Shown: one piece after another, positions 4,252 to 6,560 of the stretch
How the letters are laid out: each line of letters starts with the position of its first letter
Position numbering within the stretch: position 1 is the first letter of the stretch
Source: Candidatus Mcinerneyibacteriota bacterium
Lineage (GTDB): Bacteria > AUK180 > JAQVHJ01
Assembly: GCA_030630935.1 (NCBI GenBank)
Contig: DAOVMD010000178.1
Location: 1 to 6,560, forward strand
Direction: 5' to 3'
DNA length: 6,560 nt
Translations under genes and position numbers: made by a program
The notes under the pieces: generated by a model
The model's database searches: none
What the model was told of the DNA's origin: nothing
What the model saw: only the letters and a program-made list of their open reading frames with translations

Positions 4252-5754
4252 TTAATCAATAGATCCATCCGATTTTGTTTTTAGTAATATCGCGTAACCT
4301 TCTGAATTCCTTCCTAAGATTAAGAACCCTTTATCTTCTGTTTGAATAACAAATAATCCTTCTAAAGAATCTTCTAAATTATATTCCTTAAACATCTGTT
4401 CTTCAAGATTTTCATTGAATTTATATAAAATAATATTTTTTCTTGAATTAGTCTCTTTAAAACCACATGCAATATAAGTATTGTTTCCAATAGAAATAAT
4501 ATGATTAATAATTATTCCTTTATCGAATTTTTTGACGGACTCTTCTTCTAATTTATTATTAAGCTTAATTAAAACAGAAGAATTGCTATCAATAAGTGTT
4601 CCGTTAACCAGGACATGATTATCTGACATTGAAATAATTGATTTACCAATTGAGTTCTCTTCTTCAAATACATATTTACCTTTACGCCAACCATATTTGC
4701 CAAACTTCACTAATAATAATGATTTTGATGTACTTCTTCCTTTAGTAAAACCTGTAACATAAACATCTTCTAAAATTTCCGTCATATTAATAGGAACATT
4801 TTCTTTTTCCAATGCAAAAGCATTAGTCCATTTTTTCGGTCTTGATATAAATATTGATTCTTTTTTATTTAATTTCAACCTTTTAAAGAATGACATCCTA
4901 TTATGAACAAAAATTGGTTCAACATAAAAAGCTAAAGGTTGGAAGAGGAATTCTATATAAAATATTTTGAATCTTGCTGTTCCTGAAAAAAGCATTTTAT
5001 TATTTGATGTTATAATTGCATTCTTAACTTTTGGTTCCTTATAGAACCACATTAGAGGATACAAAATTTCAAAAGATGATGTTTTCTTCTCAACATAGTT
5101 AGTTTTTGTATCAATTTTTAATGTGTCCAATGCAATTTTTGTTGTAGTATTTATGAAGTTGTAATCATAAATAAATATTAAAATTTCATTTGAATAAATT
5201 CTTTTTTGAATTGAATAGATGAATTCAATTTTAGAACTATATAGCACCTCCTCTTTTATAATATTTCCAAAAAAATCTGTCGATATAATTTCGATGGAAT
5301 TACTTTTATTAATTTCATCAAATGTAGATATTATAAAATTATAGTACTCTCCACTAATATAAATATTATTCTTTTCGTTAATAATTTTTTTATTAATTTT
5401 TTGTATAAAAGTAATATCTTGGTTTTTCATATATAAATATTGTTCTATATTTTCTTTTGAAAACTTACTTATTTTAGGTTCATAATTTTTATTAAGAAGT
5501 ATTAATTTATATATATGCTCTTTTTTTAGTTTATCATTATTTTTATGTTTATATATTTCCGCCATAAACATATAAGCATCGCATCTGTCATTAACCGGTA
5601 TTGATTCATCTTCAACTATCTTCTTGAACTCGGTTAATGCCTTGTCATACTTACCAGCCACATATAGGTTTTCCGCTTCCTTGAGCGTGGCAGAAAATAT
5701 TGTAATACTTGAAAAAATCAAAAACACTAAAAAGACAAATATCTTCTTGTACAT
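4252..5754 (-). CDS. Secreted protein with N-terminal TPR and C-terminal propeller-like repeats
   Basis: The 500-residue product starts at ATG 5754 with AAGGGAG (5768-5762, minus strand) seven bases upstream. Residues 1-21 are a signal peptide (MYKK, long hydrophobic run, ending FSA), so it is exported. Residues 25-75 form a TPR-type hairpin (EAENLYVAGKYDKALTEFKK, then DAYMFMAEIYKHKNND). Residues 110-320 are rich in Lys, Asn, Ile and Phe, and I do not recognise them. From about 331 there are beta-rich units of roughly 46-50 residues resembling propeller blades: VYVTGFTKGRSTSKSLLLVK, HVLVNG...SSVLIKLNN, TYIACGFKE...NIILYKFNE, GFLILGRNSEGYAILLKT. The chain stops at TKSDGSID, the point where such a blade normally continues with an aromatic residue and another strand, so the propeller seems incomplete. 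It is very AT-rich and has its own promoter. Function unknown; an envelope binding or sensing role is a guess. Confidence 0.82.
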   Translation of the reverse strand: MYKKIFVFLVFLIFSSITIFSATLKEAENLYVAGKYDKALTEFKKIVEDESIPVNDRCDAYMFMAEIYKHKNNDKLKKEHIYKLILLNKNYEPKISKFSKENIEQYLYMKNQDITFIQKINKKIINEKNNIYISGEYYNFIISTFDEINKSNSIEIISTDFFGNIIKEEVLYSSKIEFIYSIQKRIYSNEILIFIYDYNFINTTTKIALDTLKIDTKTNYVEKKTSSFEILYPLMWFYKEPKVKNAIITSNNKMLFSGTARFKIFYIEFLFQPLAFYVEPIFVHNRMSFFKRLKLNKKESIFISRPKKWTNAFALEKENVPINMTEILEDVYVTGFTKGRSTSKSLLLVKFGKYGWRKGKYVFEEENSIGKSIISMSDNHVLVNGTLIDSNSSVLIKLNNKLEEESVKKFDKGIIINHIISIGNNTYIACGFKETNSRKNIILYKFNENLEEQMFKEYNLEDSLEGLFVIQTEDKGFLILGRNSEGYAILLKTKSDGSID

Positions 5755-5897
5755 AAGACAACTCCCTTATATTTAACATGATTCACAAATAGCGAATTAA
5801 ATTTTACGAATCATTAGTAATTATTAACTATAAAAACCATATTCTTTGAAATGAAATCAAATCAAAACCCTTATCATATTCACACCTCTTTTTTGTT
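5755..5897 (-). promoter_or_regulatory. Long leader of the propeller gene
   Basis: Transcription from the consensus promoter should begin near 5891, leaving a 5' untranslated region of about 135 bases. It contains a six-codon frame with a good ribosome site (5877-5857), a five-codon frame (5814-5797) and a 7-bp inverted repeat ATGATTC (5778-5784)/GAATCAT (5808-5814) that ends 23 bases before the start codon. I recognise no known riboswitch. Confidence 0.45.
5857..5877 (-). CDS. Possible six-codon leader peptide
   Basis: On the minus strand GAGGTG (5888-5883) precedes an ATG at 5877 by five bases, and the frame reads MIRVLI then TGA (5859-5857). The ribosome site is as good as that of the main gene. 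A second frame 43 bases on, MIRKI (5814-5797), has a similar start but no ribosome site. It could be an upstream ORF that modulates translation, or chance. Confidence 0.25.
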   Translation of the reverse strand: MIRVLI

Positions 5898-5926
5898 ATT
5901 ATACCACTCTATCTCTGAAATGTCAA
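5898..5926 (-). promoter_or_regulatory. Consensus promoter of the propeller gene
   Basis: On the minus strand TTGACA (5926-5921), a 17-base spacer and TATAAT (5903-5898) match the sigma-70 consensus at all 12 positions. This suggests strong expression of the downstream gene unless the leader limits it. Confidence 0.88.
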
Positions 5927-5994
5927 ATTAAACTAACTTTAGAATATCTGAAATCTTAATTAAATCTTCAATAATTTGGTTCGAATTTTGTAAA

Positions 5995-6026
5995 CTTGGG
6001 GACGCCATTGTTTCCTCCGGAAACAA
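5995..6026 (+). repeat. Orphan tRNA-Glu 3' end with hairpin (family copy 4)
   Basis: Bases 5995-6017 equal the reverse complement of 1321-1343 over 23 bases: the last 13 bases of tRNA-Glu including CCA, plus the start of the hairpin. The hairpin is perfect here, TTGTTTCC (6008-6015), loop TCC, GGAAACAA (6019-6026). Upstream, GGTTCGAAT (5978-5986) resembles a tRNA T-loop, but no D arm, anticodon arm or 5' acceptor strand can be found, so this is a fragment and not a gene. Confidence 0.8.
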
Positions 6027-6117
6027 CAGTTTGTGTAATCAGTTTGTGTTTGCTCCTGTAAACAGGAGTATCTTATTAATAACGTCTCAAACACGAACCC
6101 TTACTCTTACTGAAATA
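6005..6117 (+). repeat. 115-base tRNA-associated repeat, copy 2
   Basis: It matches the region after tRNA-Gln (1889-1775, minus strand) along its whole length with only substitutions and one- or two-base gaps. The internal stem CTCCTG (6053-6058)/CAGGAG (6063-6068), loop TAAA, differs from CTCCCC/GGGGAG by two paired changes. The T-run after the stem has decayed to TATCTTATT, so termination here is probably weaker. Confidence 0.85.
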
Positions 6118-6178
6118 AATGTCTTTAAAAACTAAAATTCTATAAAACAACTGCTATCTGATATCTATTGCGTCAGCA

Positions 6179-6273
6179 ATTGGCAGAGCATTTGAAATTA
6201 GAGGAGACATTATAACATCTGGGAGATTTTAATTAAGGGTAAAGAATCAAATGCGGTCTAATGTTCAAATTTC
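6179..6273 (+). repeat. GCATTTGAA element, copy 2
   Basis: It shares the 24-base left end (6179-6202) and the 17-base right end (6247-6263) with copy 1 in the same orientation. Its middle is shorter and unrelated (6203-6246). A small ATTGC-GTCA-GCAAT hairpin (6167-6180) precedes it. It ends about 40 bases before the -35 box of the AbiEi-like gene. Confidence 0.75.
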
Positions 6274-6307
6274 TGAGACAGAAGACAGAGGCCGGCACCA
6301 CAAAAAA

Positions 6308-6355
6308 AACACTTGACTTTTCTGTATAAATCATATATACTTATTTATAAGTGTT
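6308..6355 (+). promoter_or_regulatory. Promoter and candidate operator of the AbiEi-like gene
   Basis: TTGACT (6313-6318), 17 bases and TATACT (6336-6341) form a strong promoter. Two symmetric elements overlap it: AACACTT (6308-6314) with AAGTGTT (6349-6355) flanking the promoter, and a perfect palindrome ACTTAT-TT-ATAAGT (6339-6352) from the -10 box into the transcription start. AbiEi antitoxins are known to repress their own promoters through inverted repeats, so an operator role is plausible. Confidence 0.65.
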
Positions 6356-6376
6356 AATAAAATATACGGAGGTTAT

Positions 6377-6560
6377 ATGCAGCGAAAACCAGATAAACTT
6401 GTGAATTTCTTCAAGAGAAATGGAGGAATAGTCCGGTTCTCGGAGATTCTGGAAGCTGGATTTCATCCGGATTCTCTCCAAATTCTTGAGAAAGAAAATA
6501 GAGTTGAAAAGATTTCATGGGGGCTTTACAAACTATCTGATTATGAATTTGGGGAACATT
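6377..6560 (+). CDS. AbiEi-family antitoxin / transcriptional regulator, 5' part only
   Basis: The ATG at 6377 follows GGAGGT (6368-6373) by three bases, and the frame stays open for 61 codons to the window edge. The residues match the N-terminal winged-helix domain of AbiEi-type antitoxins: a helix from DKLVNFFKRNGGIVRFSEI, then LEAGFHPDSLQILEKENRVE, and the closing SWGLYKLSDY, where family members usually have a RGLY- or RGVY-like turn. This domain binds promoter DNA; in the type IV toxin-antitoxin and abortive-infection system AbiE, the full antitoxin is roughly 200-280 residues and is followed by the nucleotidyltransferase toxin AbiEii. Whether a toxin follows cannot be seen. Stand-alone regulators with this domain also exist. 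Codon use is less AT-rich than in the propeller gene, consistent with an acquired cassette. Confidence 0.82.
   Translation, partial: MQRKPDKLVNFFKRNGGIVRFSEILEAGFHPDSLQILEKENRVEKISWGLYKLSDYEFGEH

Larger units (their letters stand above)
5927..6312. other. Intergenic repeat region upstream of the AbiEi-like gene
   Basis: No protein gene is visible. The region holds an orphan tRNA-Glu 3' end with its hairpin (5995-6026), copy 2 of the 115-base tRNA-associated repeat (6005-6117), copy 2 of the GCATTTGAA element (6179-6273) and a purine-rich GAGACAGAAGACAGAG tract (6274-6290). Further small shared strings are ATATCTGAAATC (5944-5955; also 1218-1207 on the minus strand) and ATCTGATATCT (6156-6166; also 1286-1296). 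Confidence 0.65.

Noticed and set aside
1321-6017. tRNA-Glu 3' end and its copy at 5995-6017 as attL/attR of an integrated element
   Set aside because: The copies are in opposite orientation, no integrase lies between them, and the enclosed genes are not phage- or ICE-like. Site-specific integration gives direct repeats.
1-6560. CRISPR array
   Set aside because: Repeats are dispersed, of several kinds and irregularly spaced; there is no regular repeat-spacer series and no cas gene.

Overview
The window is AT-rich DNA with textbook bacterial signals: TTGAC(A/T)/TATAAT promoters with 17-18 base spacers, Shine-Dalgarno sites (GGAGGT-like), and three tRNA genes that encode their own CCA ends. 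A lipoprotein, a TonB-type C-terminal domain and several secreted proteins suggest a diderm (Gram-negative-type) bacterium. The intergenic DNA is crowded with small hairpins and dispersed repeats, and there is no housekeeping protein gene to place it. My impression is an uncultured, deep-branching anaerobe, but the phylum cannot be fixed from this sequence.

Layout. 1-447: no convincing gene; hairpins, a GC-rich palindromic element and a promoter. 448-1158 (+): lipoprotein with an FMN-binding-like domain (flavin motif lost) followed by a TonB C-terminal domain. 1331-1501 (-): tRNA-Lys(TTT) and tRNA-Glu(TTC), one unit with a clear promoter. 1887-1960 (-): tRNA-Gln(CTG) with its own consensus promoter and an intrinsic terminator. 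2307-3320 (+): cytoplasmic TPR protein split by one in-frame TAA. 3398-3835 (-): small secreted WG-repeat protein. 4252-5754 (-): secreted protein with an N-terminal TPR and a C-terminal propeller-like repeat region, behind a consensus promoter and a long leader. 6377 to the end (+): start of an AbiEi-family antitoxin/regulator, with a promoter overlapped by inverted repeats; a toxin partner would lie beyond the window.

The genes do not form a pathway. They look like separately promoted single genes plus tRNA units, embedded in a shared set of intergenic repeats. The most informative structure is this repeat set. A hairpin of the form TTGTTTCC-loop-GGAAACAA follows tRNA-Glu, tRNA-Gln and the TPR gene, and a fourth copy at 5995-6026 is attached to an orphan tRNA-Glu 3' end. 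The roughly 115-base region after tRNA-Gln recurs in inverted orientation at 6005-6117, with paired base changes in a stem. A second repeat, with GCATTTGAA/TTCAAATGC ends, occurs at 4041-4168 and 6179-6273. I see no CRISPR array, no transposase and no complete defence operon.
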